DNA of 38,070 nt, from positions 1 through 38,070 of the forward strand of contig CALWHG010000018.1 in NCBI GenBank assembly GCA_944380315.1, written 5' to 3'. The DNA comes from an uncultured Lachnospiraceae bacterium. GTDB taxonomy: Bacteria; Bacillota; Clostridia; Lachnospirales; Lachnospiraceae. Of this stretch, positions 29,061-36,260 are shown piece after piece; the first letter of the stretch is position 1; every line of letters begins with the position of its first letter. The position numbers and the translations under genes are program-made. Under the pieces are notes generated by a model. The model saw only the letters and a program-made list of their open reading frames with translations, made no database searches and was not told where the DNA came from.

Positions 29061-30330
29061 AGCTCTCCTCCTTGTCCACAGAGGCCACCCGGGACAGGAT
29101 GCTTCCGTCCCTCAGCCTTGTGTGTATCATGTCTCCTTCTTTCACCGAGGATACGGATCTTACTGCCCTTCCGTCCTCATCGCATATATATCCAAAGCCC
29201 CCTGATATCCTCCTCAGTGGAGAAAGCCCTTCAAGCCTTGCAGCCCTGAGCCTCAGTCCATGCTTCCTGTCCTTGAGATCTGCAGTCATAAGGCCATAAA
29301 GATCGAATCTGGAGGCCTCCAGTCTGGCCCTGGCATCCTTGAGCCTGAGCCTGAGCTGTCTGTCCATATCACTGTGAAGCTCCTTGAGCCTCCTTTTCCT
29401 CTCAGAAAGCAGAGTGCCCGGATCATGACGTCTGATCCTGAGCTCCCTGGTAGTCAGTGCGTCCCTGGTCCGCCTGAGCTTCCTCTGCATGGAGGCATCC
29501 AGCTCATCCCTGCATTTTGAAAGCTCCTCCAAAAACACCTCGTACTCGAAGGTACAGAGCTCTGCTGCTGCAGATGGCGTGGCCGCCCTTTTGTCCGCCA
29601 CGAAGTCCGCTATGGTAAAATCCGTCTCATGCCCTACGGCAGAAACTATGGGAGTCTCCGCATCAAATATGGCCCTGGCCACCTCTGGCTCGTTGAAGGC
29701 CCACAGATCCTCTATGGAGCCTCCTCCCCGTCCCACTATGATAACATCGGGCCTCAGGGCATCCAGTCTCCTGATGCCCTCCACTATACTGTCCTTTGCG
29801 CCCTCTCCCTGCACTAGTGCCGGGCAGAGTATGAGCCTGGTATATGGATTCCTCCTGTGGGCTATGCTGCATATGTCCCTGATGGCAGCTCCCGTGGGGG
29901 ATGTGACTATGCCTATGGTCCTTACGTAAGCAGGGATGGGCTTTTTGTACATGTCGTCGAACATGCCCATGTCCCGAAGCTCCTCCTTGAGGCGCAGGAA
30001 GCGCTCATAAAGCTCTCCCTGGCCGGACAGTCTCAGACTGTTTGCATAGAGCTGATAGGTCCCTGACCTCTCATAGACCGATATCCTGCCCCTGGCCTCT
30101 ATCTGCTGTCCATCAGCCAGCCTGAAGGAAAGCCCGTTCCTCTGGGAAGCGAACATGACGCAGGCTATGGAGGCATTTTCATCCTTAAGGGTAAAATAAA
30201 TATGACCGGCAGTATGATACTTACAGTTGCTCACCTCTCCGGCTATGCAGATATTGGAAAGAGCAAAGTCCTTCACAAACATATTTTTGATGTATGTATT
30301 GATCTGGGAAACTGTGTATACTCCGGTCAT
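29044..30330 (-). CDS. xseA: Exodeoxyribonuclease VII large subunit
   Basis: XseA is the catalytic subunit of exonuclease VII. The 428-residue protein starts with the N-terminal OB fold (VYTVSQINTYIKNMF; ICIAGEVSNCKYHTAGHIYFTLKDENASI). The catalytic domain has VRTIGIVTSPTGAAIRDI, IIVGRGGGSIEDLWAFNEPEVARAI and SAVGHETDFTIADFVAD. A long charged coiled coil (about 270-370) and a C-terminal DGRAVRSVSSVKEGDMIHTRLRDG segment close it. The ATG at 30330 has only a distant AAGGA upstream, so initiation may be modest. Confidence 0.97.
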   Translation of the reverse strand: MTGVYTVSQINTYIKNMFVKDFALSNICIAGEVSNCKYHTAGHIYFTLKDENASIACVMFASQRNGLSFRLADGQQIEARGRISVYERSGTYQLYANSLRLSGQGELYERFLRLKEELRDMGMFDDMYKKPIPAYVRTIGIVTSPTGAAIRDICSIAHRRNPYTRLILCPALVQGEGAKDSIVEGIRRLDALRPDVIIVGRGGGSIEDLWAFNEPEVARAIFDAETPIVSAVGHETDFTIADFVADKRAATPSAAAELCTFEYEVFLEELSKCRDELDASMQRKLRRTRDALTTRELRIRRHDPGTLLSERKRRLKELHSDMDRQLRLRLKDARARLEASRFDLYGLMTADLKDRKHGLRLRAARLEGLSPLRRISGGFGYICDEDGRAVRSVSSVKEGDMIHTRLRDGSILSRVASVDKEESYGQEG

Positions 30331-30396
30331 GATCTTATATGCAGTCCTTATGAACAGAAATCAAGGTACGGCTTTCCTGACATGGAAAAGCAGCCC

Positions 30397-30816
30397 TCAG
30401 TCTCCGGCTTCCTTTGCCAGTCCGGCAAGGACTCCGTTTATGAAGGCAGGGGCCTCATCGGAGCAGTATTCCTTGGCAAGCTCCACGGCCTCATTTATGG
30501 CCACGCCCACAGGCACCATGTCATCGTATCTGATCTCATAAAGGGCCAGCCTCAGTATGCTGAGCTCAGCACGTCCCATACGCCTTACGCTCCATCCGGA
30601 GGAGGCCATGTCTATGGCCTGATCAAGCTCAGGCTCCCTTGACACTATGCTCAGCACCTTGTCCCTTATCTCGGACCTTTCCTCATCGGTAAGCTCATAT
30701 TCACAGGTCTCGTCCAGATAGTTCTGAAGTGAGGCCTCTCTCTCCTCTGCCTGCCTGTGAAATTCCATGCCAAATAATATCCTGAATGTCTGCTCCCGAA
30801 GCTCGTGTCTTGTCAT
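30397..30816 (-). CDS. nusB: Transcription antitermination factor NusB
   Basis: NusB acts with NusE (S10) in rRNA antitermination. The 139-residue all-helical protein has the N-terminal RHELREQTFRILFGMEFH, MGRAELSILRLALYEIRYDDMVPVGVAINEAVELAKEYCSDEAPAFINGVLAGLAKE (family core, about 78-134) and the VAINEAVELAK signature. It lies between Asp23 and xseA, its usual place in Clostridia, with GGAG upstream of the ATG at 30816. Confidence 0.97.
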   Translation of the reverse strand: MTRHELREQTFRILFGMEFHRQAEEREASLQNYLDETCEYELTDEERSEIRDKVLSIVSREPELDQAIDMASSGWSVRRMGRAELSILRLALYEIRYDDMVPVGVAINEAVELAKEYCSDEAPAFINGVLAGLAKEAGD

Positions 30817-30831
30817 CTTATCTCCAAAATC

Positions 30832-31218
30832 TTATCTTCCGGTATCCGTATTTACACCGGCTATGCTTATGCCTACCCTGACCACATGAAGTCCGGTCAT
30901 GTTTTCCAGAGTGGTCTTGACCCTGTCCTGAACAGCGGCAGACACCTCGGGTATGCTGTAGCCGTATTTGACATTGAGAGTAAGATCAAGACTGAGCTCC
31001 TCTCCGTCTATGTCAAGCCTTACGCCCTTTGAAAGGCCCTTGGCCCCCAGCATGGACAGTATGTCCTTTGTGATGTTGCCGGCCATGCTGTCGACTCCGT
31101 CGACCTCAGTAGCCGCAAGACCAGCTATGCATGCGATCACGTCATCAGCTATCTTTACGCTGCCAAGGCTCTCGCTCTCATATACCACGTGAGTGGCACG
31201 ATCTTTATTGTCAGCCAT
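30832..31218 (-). CDS. Asp23/Gls24-family (alkaline-shock) protein
   Basis: A 128-residue DUF322 protein; family members are linked to cell-envelope stress and can be abundant at the membrane in Staphylococcus. It has GSVKIADDVIACIAGLAATEVDGVDSMAG, then LGAKGLSKGVRLDIDGEELSLDLTLNVKYGYSIPEVSAAVQDRVKTTLENMTGLHVVRVGISIAGV, the complete family core. The ATG at 31218 was chosen over one at 31233 because GGAGG lies five to six bases upstream. It is the first gene of the operon reaching recN and has a strong promoter at 31248-31276. Confidence 0.94.
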   Translation of the reverse strand: MADNKDRATHVVYESESLGSVKIADDVIACIAGLAATEVDGVDSMAGNITKDILSMLGAKGLSKGVRLDIDGEELSLDLTLNVKYGYSIPEVSAAVQDRVKTTLENMTGLHVVRVGISIAGVNTDTGR

Positions 31219-31247
31219 AACGCCCTCCATCAAAAAAACTACTGCAT

Positions 31248-31276
31248 ATTATACCCTAAGTATACTCATTAAGCAA
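31248..31276 (-). promoter_or_regulatory. Promoter of the asp23-to-recN operon
   Basis: TTGCTT (31271-31276) and a perfect TATAAT (31248-31253) are separated by 17 bases on the minus strand. It directly follows the thiT terminator. No other convincing promoter appears before recN ends, nine kilobases on, but internal ones were not excluded. Confidence 0.75.
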
Positions 31277-31307
31277 GTAAAGAGCCCCCTGCCTGAGCAG
31301 GGAGCTC
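31277..31307 (-). terminator. Intrinsic terminator of thiT
   Basis: On the minus strand, an 11-bp stem (31297-31307 with 31282-31292, four-base loop) containing CTCCCTGC/GCAGGGGG is followed by TTTACTT. It lies 31 bases beyond the thiT stop. Confidence 0.8.
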
Positions 31308-31337
31308 CATTTCTGATCATACCATGACAGCCAGGGT

Positions 31338-31997
31338 TTACTCCTGTGCTGCCTTCCTTATCCTCTTAAGGGCTGAGCTTACAGCAGGTATACTTATGAT
31401 GATGACCGTGATCACCACCTCAGCACCTATGTATATGATGTTGTAGACCATGGAATAGGGTACGGGGGACCAGCCCTCCCATATCACGCTTCCGAGAGCC
31501 ACCCACACGAGTCCTGCTATGGTAGCCATGAGCCATCTGCCTGCTGCTGCTACCAGATAGCCTATGAGGAGACCATGCTTCATCTTGTAGAAGAAACCCG
31601 CAACTCCCATGATCATGAATGCAAATATATAATCAAAAAGGAACTGAGGGACCGTCAGGAAATAGGGCCCAAGAAGGAACTGTATGAGTCCGTATACGAG
31701 TCCGCAGAGTATGCCGGTAGAGGGGCCGTAGAACCATGCAGGAAGCACGGCAAAAAGCATGCTGCAGAGAGTGACCGATCCACCATAGGTAAACTCAAAC
31801 ACCTTGATCATACTGGTCACTGCTGCAAGGGCTATGCACATGCTGCAGAAGGTCAGCCTTTTGGCAGCTGATACCCCGCTGTGATCAGATCCCCTGAGTA
31901 CCGCAAATATGCACACAAGAAGCAGCAGTATGAGGGCGACCGAAGCTGTGTAGCCCGCACCTGTGAGCCCACCGTCGGCATTGATGAACATTGACAT
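31338..31997 (-). CDS. thiT: Thiamine transporter ThiT (ECF S-component)
   Basis: ThiT binds thiamine in the membrane and works with the shared ECF energising module, which is not in this window. The 219-residue protein has six hydrophobic helices. Its substrate-site signature lies around FEFTYGGSVTLCSMLFAVLPAWFYGP, with YFLTVPQFLFDYIFAF further on. The ATG at 31997 follows AGGAGG by seven bases. An in-frame start at 32057 falls inside the riboswitch and is rejected. Regulation is by a TPP riboswitch whose terminator hairpin includes this gene's Shine-Dalgarno sequence. It serves ThDP supply, needed by Dxs among others. Confidence 0.95.
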   Translation of the reverse strand: MSMFINADGGLTGAGYTASVALILLLLVCIFAVLRGSDHSGVSAAKRLTFCSMCIALAAVTSMIKVFEFTYGGSVTLCSMLFAVLPAWFYGPSTGILCGLVYGLIQFLLGPYFLTVPQFLFDYIFAFMIMGVAGFFYKMKHGLLIGYLVAAAGRWLMATIAGLVWVALGSVIWEGWSPVPYSMVYNIIYIGAEVVITVIIISIPAVSSALKRIRKAAQE

Positions 31998-32027
31998 AAA
32001 AAAACCTCCTTTTGCACTTAAAGGAGG
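31998..32027 (-). terminator. Riboswitch-controlled terminator that includes the thiT Shine-Dalgarno
   Basis: On the minus strand, CCTCCTTT (32020-32027) pairs with AAAGGAGG (32005-32012) across a seven-base loop, followed by seven T (31998-32004) and then the thiT ATG. The 3' arm is the ribosome-binding site itself, so the hairpin could stop transcription and block translation. Confidence 0.8.
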
Positions 32028-32059
32028 GGCATGAAGGGTCCTGACAAGCAGAACCATAA

Positions 32060-32146
32060 GCTTTCCTACGCAGGCATTATCCTGTTCAGGTATGAGGGAC
32101 CGAGACGATAGATCGTCTCCATCTCAGCTAAACGCGCCCCTAGCCT
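32060..32146 (-). promoter_or_regulatory. TPP riboswitch (THI element)
   Basis: The minus strand reads TAGGGGCGCG, then CTGAGA, a hairpin ACGAT-CTATC-GTCT region, ACCTGAACAGG, and the conserved TAATGCCTGCGTAGGAA near 32063-32081. These are the P1-P5 hallmarks of the thiamine pyrophosphate aptamer in the right order. It lies in the leader of thiT, between the promoter at 32167-32194 and the terminator at 31998-32027. When TPP binds, thiT should be off. Confidence 0.95.
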
Positions 32147-32166
32147 TTTATTTTATTGACAAGTTT

Positions 32167-32194
32167 ATTATATTTACAAAGCTGCTTTTGTCAA
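32167..32194 (-). promoter_or_regulatory. Promoter of thiT
   Basis: A consensus TTGACA (32189-32194) and TATAAT (32167-32172) are separated by 16 bases on the minus strand, giving a start near 32160, about 14 bases before the riboswitch aptamer. Confidence 0.8.
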
Positions 32195-32210
32195 GTCAAA
32201 GCTTTATCCT

Positions 32211-33083
32211 TTATTTGTTCATGGCGCAGCCGAAGCAGGCTCCGGTCGGTGTGGCCGCACAGCCTCCAAGAGCGGTCTCCCTAAGCTCTGAGGGAAGCTT
32301 CCTTCCCACCTGATACATGGCCTGGAGCATCTCATCAAAGGGTATAAAGCTTTTTACCCCGCTCAGCACCATCTCTGCTGCCGTAAGTGCCAGTGAGGCA
32401 CCGGAGGCGTTGCGCTGCTGGCAGGGACATTCTACCAGTCCTCCTATGGGATCACAGACGAGGCCCAGCATGTCCATGAGTGTGATGGCCGCAGCATCCA
32501 GACACTGGGAGGGCTTTCCTCCCATGAGCTCCACTGCAGCCGAGGCAGCCATGGCTGAGGCCACTCCCACCTCTGCCTGACAGCCTCCCACTGCGCCTGC
32601 CACGGTGGCATTTCGCATGGCAAGGCAGCCTATGGCTGAAGCATTGAAAAGACTATCAGTCAGCTGCTCCTCTGAAAGTCCGTACTCATCCTGGAGGGAC
32701 AGAAGCACTCCAGGCACCACTCCCGATGAGCCTGCCGTAGGTGCAGCCACTATGAGACCCATGGAGGCATTTACCTCAAGGACGGCACAGGCATAGGCCA
32801 TGGCCCTTGAGACCACCGGCCCCAGCATGCTCTTTCCTTCACTGTGCCTGGTCCATATGGACCTTGCCTCGCCTCCTATGAGCCCTCCTATGGACTTTTT
32901 TGGCTCTTTTATGGGAGTCTCGGCTGCCTCACGCATGATGCAAAGAGCCTTCCTCATCCTGTCCATGATCTCCTCAAGGGGCTTTTCGGAAAGCTCCTGC
33001 TCACGGTCTATCATGACCTTCGATATGCTCGATCCCGTTTTTTCACATAGCTCAAGGAGCTCTGCTCCGTTTTTAAAATCCAT
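32211..33083 (-). CDS. sdaAA: L-serine dehydratase, iron-sulfur-dependent, alpha subunit
   Basis: With SdaAB this [4Fe-4S] enzyme deaminates L-serine to pyruvate. The 290-residue subunit has GLIVAAPTAGSSGVVPGVLLS, GNATVAGAVGGCQAEVGVASAMAASAAVELMGG-type cores (MRNATVAGAVGGCQAEVG here), CDPIGGLVECPCQQRNASG and the C-terminal GGCAATPTGACFGCAMNK. Cys residues in VECPCQ and the C-terminal stretch are expected cluster ligands. The ATG at 33083 was chosen over an in-frame start at 33119 because GAGGAG lies upstream and the longer form would run into sdaAB. It lies 13 bases after sdaAB. Confidence 0.96.
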   Translation of the reverse strand: MDFKNGAELLELCEKTGSSISKVMIDREQELSEKPLEEIMDRMRKALCIMREAAETPIKEPKKSIGGLIGGEARSIWTRHSEGKSMLGPVVSRAMAYACAVLEVNASMGLIVAAPTAGSSGVVPGVLLSLQDEYGLSEEQLTDSLFNASAIGCLAMRNATVAGAVGGCQAEVGVASAMAASAAVELMGGKPSQCLDAAAITLMDMLGLVCDPIGGLVECPCQQRNASGASLALTAAEMVLSGVKSFIPFDEMLQAMYQVGRKLPSELRETALGGCAATPTGACFGCAMNK

Positions 33084-33096
33084 GATCCGCTCCTCT

Positions 33097-33765
33097 CTAT
33101 GCCTGTACCAGCATGACATCCTTTACATACTTGTTTTCCCTGATCTCCAAGGCTATGTCCTCGGGAAGTCTGTCATCTGACTCGACTATACTGTATGCCG
33201 TCTCTCCCTTGGCCTCACGGAAAAGCTTCATAAAGGCTATATTTATGCCCCGGTCACTCAGGCAGCGGGTGATGTGGGCCAATACTCCAGGCTTGTCCTT
33301 CTGCACGACTATGAGGGTGCTGTATTCTCCTGAAAAGTCTACCTCCGCTCCGTTTATGCGGCTTATGCGCACCTTTCCTCCTCCCAGGGACTCGCCCCTG
33401 ACGGTCATGGAAAAGCCCTTTTCTCCCTTCATGCGGATATCGACCGTGTTGGGATATATGTCCTCCTCAGCAGTATCGAAGCTGAAGCTGTAGCTGAGCC
33501 CGTCCCTGTCCGCTATGGCATAGGAATCCGGTATCCTTCGGTCATCGGTCTCAAAGCCCATGATACCTCCAAGCAGCGCCCTGTCAGTTCCATGTCCCCT
33601 GCCTGTCTTTGCAAAGGAGCCGTAAAGCGTGAAGCTGACGCTCTCTATGGGCTCAGGCATCATCTTCCTGGCCAGCAGGGCTATGGAGCAGGCCCCTGCC
33701 GTATGCGAGCTGGAGGGTCCTATCATGTTGGGCCCTATGACATCAAATGCACTTATGAAAGCCAT
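33097..33765 (-). CDS. sdaAB: L-serine dehydratase, iron-sulfur-dependent, beta subunit
   Basis: The regulatory and partner subunit of heterodimeric serine dehydratase. The 222-residue protein begins with the family's FDVIGPNMIGPSSSHTAGA (about 8-26), followed by VSFTLYGSFAKTGRGHGTDRALLGGIMG. A C-terminal ACT domain (about 148-220) reads YSTLIVVQKDKPGVLAHITRCLSDRGINIAFMKLFREAKG (given as the domain start). It precedes sdaAA and shares its transcript. The ATG at 33765 follows GAGGTG. An extended -10 lies at 33794-33799. Confidence 0.96.
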   Translation of the reverse strand: MAFISAFDVIGPNMIGPSSSHTAGACSIALLARKMMPEPIESVSFTLYGSFAKTGRGHGTDRALLGGIMGFETDDRRIPDSYAIADRDGLSYSFSFDTAEEDIYPNTVDIRMKGEKGFSMTVRGESLGGGKVRISRINGAEVDFSGEYSTLIVVQKDKPGVLAHITRCLSDRGINIAFMKLFREAKGETAYSIVESDDRLPEDIALEIRENKYVKDVMLVQA

Positions 33766-33793
33766 GATACACCTCTATCTGTTTGATGAGCAT

Positions 33794-33802
33794 ATTATAA
33801 CA
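33794..33802 (-). promoter_or_regulatory. Extended -10 promoter of sdaAB-sdaAA
   Basis: On the minus strand, TATAAT (33794-33799) has TG one base upstream. The -35 position is weak. It faces away from the promoter of the cytidylate-kinase-like gene only 22 bases off. Confidence 0.6.
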
Positions 33803-33826
33803 AAAATCTGAAAATCATGGTATAAT
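33798..33826 (+). promoter_or_regulatory. Promoter of the cytidylate-kinase-like gene
   Basis: TATAAT at 33821-33826 is preceded by TG one base upstream (extended -10). The -35 near 33797-33803 (ATAACA) is a partial match and overlaps the opposing sdaAB -10. Confidence 0.6.
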
Positions 33827-33896
33827 CAAGTCAATGATTCACATTCGAAGTGACAGGTCACCGATCTGCTGCTTCATCCATGAAAGGAGCATTGGT

Positions 33897-34499
33897 ATGA
33901 ACAGGATCATAACTATCAGCCGTGAATTCGGCAGCGGAGGAAGGGAGCTTGGCAGACGTCTCGCTGAAGAGCTCAAGATAGCCTATTATGATCAGGAGAT
34001 CGTGACGGAGCTTATAGAGCGTACTGGCTTTGCTCTCGAATATGTGCGTCAGGCAGAGGAAAGGATACCCATGCCGCTGCTTCCCATCACCACGGCTCAC
34101 ACCTTCGGCATAGGCCAGAACAGCGCCGTTGAGCAGCAGCTTTCCATCTACAACCACGAGAGCGAGATCATAAAGGAGCTGGCTGAAAAGTCAGACTGCA
34201 TCATAGTCGGCCGCTGCGGCGACTATGTACTGAGAGACATGGATCCCTACAGGATATTCGTTTATGCCGACATGGAGTCCAAGATGAAGCGCTGCCGTGA
34301 AAGAGGCGACGATGCAAAGGGCATGTCTGATAAGGAGCTGAAGCAGAAGATCAACTCTGTAGACAAAAAGAGGGCCCGCTACTATCAGTTCTACACTGAC
34401 AACACCTGGGGAGACAGGATCAACTACGATCTCTGTGTCAACACAGGCTCCAGGGACATAAAGGTGCTGGCAAAGAAGCTGGCAGCATTTGTTTCCTGA
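33897..34499 (+). CDS. Cytidylate kinase-like family protein
   Basis: A 200-residue P-loop protein of the cytidylate-kinase-like family (PF13189 type), distinct from true Cmk. It begins MNRIITISREFGSGGRELGRRLAEEL, where the SREFGSGG loop is the phosphate-binding motif. It continues with CIIVGRCGDYVL and the arginine-rich lid RCRERGDDAKGMSDKELKQKINSVDKKRARYYQFYT. The substrate is not established for this family. The ATG at 33897 was chosen over an in-frame start at 33834 because AAAGGAG stands upstream. It is monocistronic: own promoter, then a terminator. Confidence 0.92.
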   Translation: MNRIITISREFGSGGRELGRRLAEELKIAYYDQEIVTELIERTGFALEYVRQAEERIPMPLLPITTAHTFGIGQNSAVEQQLSIYNHESEIIKELAEKSDCIIVGRCGDYVLRDMDPYRIFVYADMESKMKRCRERGDDAKGMSDKELKQKINSVDKKRARYYQFYTDNTWGDRINYDLCVNTGSRDIKVLAKKLAAFVS

Positions 34500-34518
34500 T
34501 ATAAGACTTCAGCCATCA

Positions 34519-34556
34519 CAGGGTCCGGTGCCGCAGCGCCCGGACCTCTGTTTTTA
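34519..34556 (+). terminator. Intrinsic terminator of the cytidylate-kinase-like gene
   Basis: GGTCCGG pairs with CCGGACC, with partly paired flanks CAG/CTG and a bulge (34519-34550), followed by TTTTTAATG. Confidence 0.8.
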
Positions 34557-34590
34557 ATGTCAATGTCATAAAATGTTTATATGCTGTTAA

Positions 34591-34619
34591 TTGATTTGAG
34601 GTCGAAACTTTGCTATAAT
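34591..34619 (+). promoter_or_regulatory. Promoter of tmRNA
   Basis: TTGATT (34591-34596), 17 bases, then TATAAT (34614-34619) with TG one base upstream: a strong extended promoter, as expected for an abundant RNA. It gives a leader of about 28 bases that RNase P should remove. Confidence 0.8.
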
Positions 34620-34653
34620 GCAGATGCTTTAAGAAGCAACTGCTTCGGCACAT

Positions 34654-34997
34654 GGGCTTGTACCGGTTTCGACGGGGATCATGCAGTCGGAGAAGCTATC
34701 CGCAGGGCGATGCGTCAAATCCCAAACCTAAATATAAACGCTGAAGATTACGATTTAGCACTTGCTGCCTGAGTGCAGCTTTGTCTCCCTTAGAGTACCT
34801 GTCCTTTAAGACCGAGGCATCGACCTGACAGGAAACGACATATGCAAAGCTTTGAGCATATGGCCGTAGCATGAAGCTCAGCTCCCCTGTAGCGGTGTCT
34901 GTCACACAGCAGGGAAGCGAAATAATTCCGGCAGACTATGATAGTAGAAGTACGAGGAATTGGTTTTCGGACAGGGGTTCGACTCCCCTCAGGTCCA
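34654..34997 (+). ncRNA. ssrA: Transfer-messenger RNA (tmRNA)
   Basis: tmRNA rescues stalled ribosomes by trans-translation. The 5' end GGGCTTG (34654-34660) pairs with CAGGTCC (34990-34996) as the seven-bp acceptor stem. The D-loop analogue reads TACCGGTTTCGACGGGG, and the T-arm is AGGGG-TTCGACT-CCCCT ending at 34989. CCA is not encoded (ACTG follows), so it must be added. The tag frame starts at GCT 34740, after the UAAAC context, and encodes AEDYDLALAA before TGA; the charging Ala precedes it. The C-terminal ALAA matches the ClpXP-type degron. Length is about 344 bases, normal for one-piece tmRNA. An exact 3' end needs a covariance model. Confidence 0.96.
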
Positions 34998-35006
34998 CTG
35001 AAAAGC

Positions 35007-35041
35007 AAAGATCCCGGCGCGATAGCGTCAGGATCTTTTTG
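35007..35041 (+). terminator. Intrinsic terminator of tmRNA, possibly bidirectional
   Basis: AAAGATCC (35007-35014) pairs with GGATCTTT (35031-35038). An inner stem of five pairs, one mismatch away, closes a GATA loop, and five T follow from 35036. On the minus strand the tail is TTTGCTTTT, so it may also end the amidohydrolase transcript. Confidence 0.85.
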
Positions 35042-35065
35042 TATATGTAAGGCACTTCTACCCCA

Positions 35066-36235
35066 TCACACCTTATACTGAAGCACTCCGCCCTGGAAGG
35101 TCATGGCCAGGGTATCCACTCTCTCCACATCCTCTGTGGGATCACCCTCAAACAGGGCAAGGTCAGCTCTCTTGCCTGCAGCTATGGATCCTGTCACATC
35201 ATCTATGCGAAGGGCTCTTGCCGCATCATAGGTGGCGGCCCTTAAGGCCTCCTCTGAGGACAGTCCAAACTCCTGATATATCTTAAGCTCTGTCCACAGG
35301 CTTGGTCCTATGAGCACCATATCGCTGGGGCCTGCATCCGTGCCTGCTATGACAGGTATGCCATGCTCACGACATAGCATGAGAGCCTTCTTTTTCCTGT
35401 CCAGATCACCGGGATCCGCCTTCTGTCTCATGTACTGGTAGCGGGGATCCTCAGTATGCAGTATGTTGTATCTGGTCACTATGGTAGGGCAATAATAGGC
35501 TCCTGCCTCCTCCATCATCTCAGCGGTCTCCTCATCCATCTGCACATGATCTATGATCCTTACTCCTGCTCTTATGGCACGTTTTGCCCCCTCAAGTCCG
35601 GTAGCATGAGCACGGGTGAATTTTCCCACCTCGTTTGCAGCCTCTGAAGCAGCTCTCATCTGACCTTCCGTAAGCTGAGGCACGTTTGGTATGGAGTTTT
35701 TCGTACCCATGCCTCCAGTGGCCATAAGCTTTACAAAGTCAGCGTTGAGCCTGATCTGCTCTCTCGCAGCCTTAAGGGTCTCAAACTCGCTGTCGCAGGC
35801 TACGCTCATGGACCATCCATGTCCTCCGGTTATGCTCAGCACCCTGCCGCAGGCTATGATGGTAGGACCTTCTATGATGCCTTCTCTTATGAGCTCGCTC
35901 ACATATATGTCCGCATCTGAGGCCGTGCCGCAGTTGCACAGTGTCGTGATGCCGTATCTCCAGGCCGTCCTAGCCTGATCGGCTATGATGGCGCCGCATT
36001 TTATCTTATCTCCTTCGTCCCTGTTGGGTGACATGGATAAGGATGCTCCCATATGCACATGCCCATCGATCAATCCGGGAGTAAGCGTCCTTCCCTTTCC
36101 GTCTATCACAAGTTCGGCGGTATAATGACCTTCCCCCACCTCAAGTATGCCCATCTCGTCAAACAATACGGACCATCTTCCCTCAAGGGTCTTTGTTCCA
36201 TCAAAGATCTTTACATCATTTATGGCAGTCTTCAT
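35066..36235 (-). CDS. Amidohydrolase-family metalloenzyme
   Basis: A 389-residue amidohydrolase-superfamily protein of the imidazolonepropionase/prolidase-like group. Metal-site residues are visible: H59 and H61 in DGHVHMG, K169 (likely carbamylated) in FVKLMATGG, H210 in RAHATGL, H230 in DHVQMD and D300 in GTDAGPSDM. This gives a typical binuclear layout. The substrate cannot be told from sequence. It lies 25 bases downstream of the YeiL-like regulator, with GGAGG before its ATG, so the two form an operon opposite a nucleoside hydrolase. A nucleobase-, hydantoin- or dipeptide-type substrate is possible; the context weakly favours a nucleobase-related amide. Confidence 0.9.
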   Translation of the reverse strand: MKTAINDVKIFDGTKTLEGRWSVLFDEMGILEVGEGHYTAELVIDGKGRTLTPGLIDGHVHMGASLSMSPNRDEGDKIKCGAIIADQARTAWRYGITTLCNCGTASDADIYVSELIREGIIEGPTIIACGRVLSITGGHGWSMSVACDSEFETLKAAREQIRLNADFVKLMATGGMGTKNSIPNVPQLTEGQMRAASEAANEVGKFTRAHATGLEGAKRAIRAGVRIIDHVQMDEETAEMMEEAGAYYCPTIVTRYNILHTEDPRYQYMRQKADPGDLDRKKKALMLCREHGIPVIAGTDAGPSDMVLIGPSLWTELKIYQEFGLSSEEALRAATYDAARALRIDDVTGSIAAGKRADLALFEGDPTEDVERVDTLAMTFQGGVLQYKV

Positions 36236-36260
36236 GCTTTCCTCCTTTTTACTGCTTCTG

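Noticed and set aside
31998-32057. Upstream in-frame start for thiT at 32057
   Set aside because: It would translate through the riboswitch expression platform and lacks a ribosome-binding site; the ATG at 31997 follows AGGAGG.
34581-34905. Short open frames on both strands between 34581 and 34905
   Set aside because: They lie in tmRNA, whose acceptor stem, T-arm and tag frame are all present.
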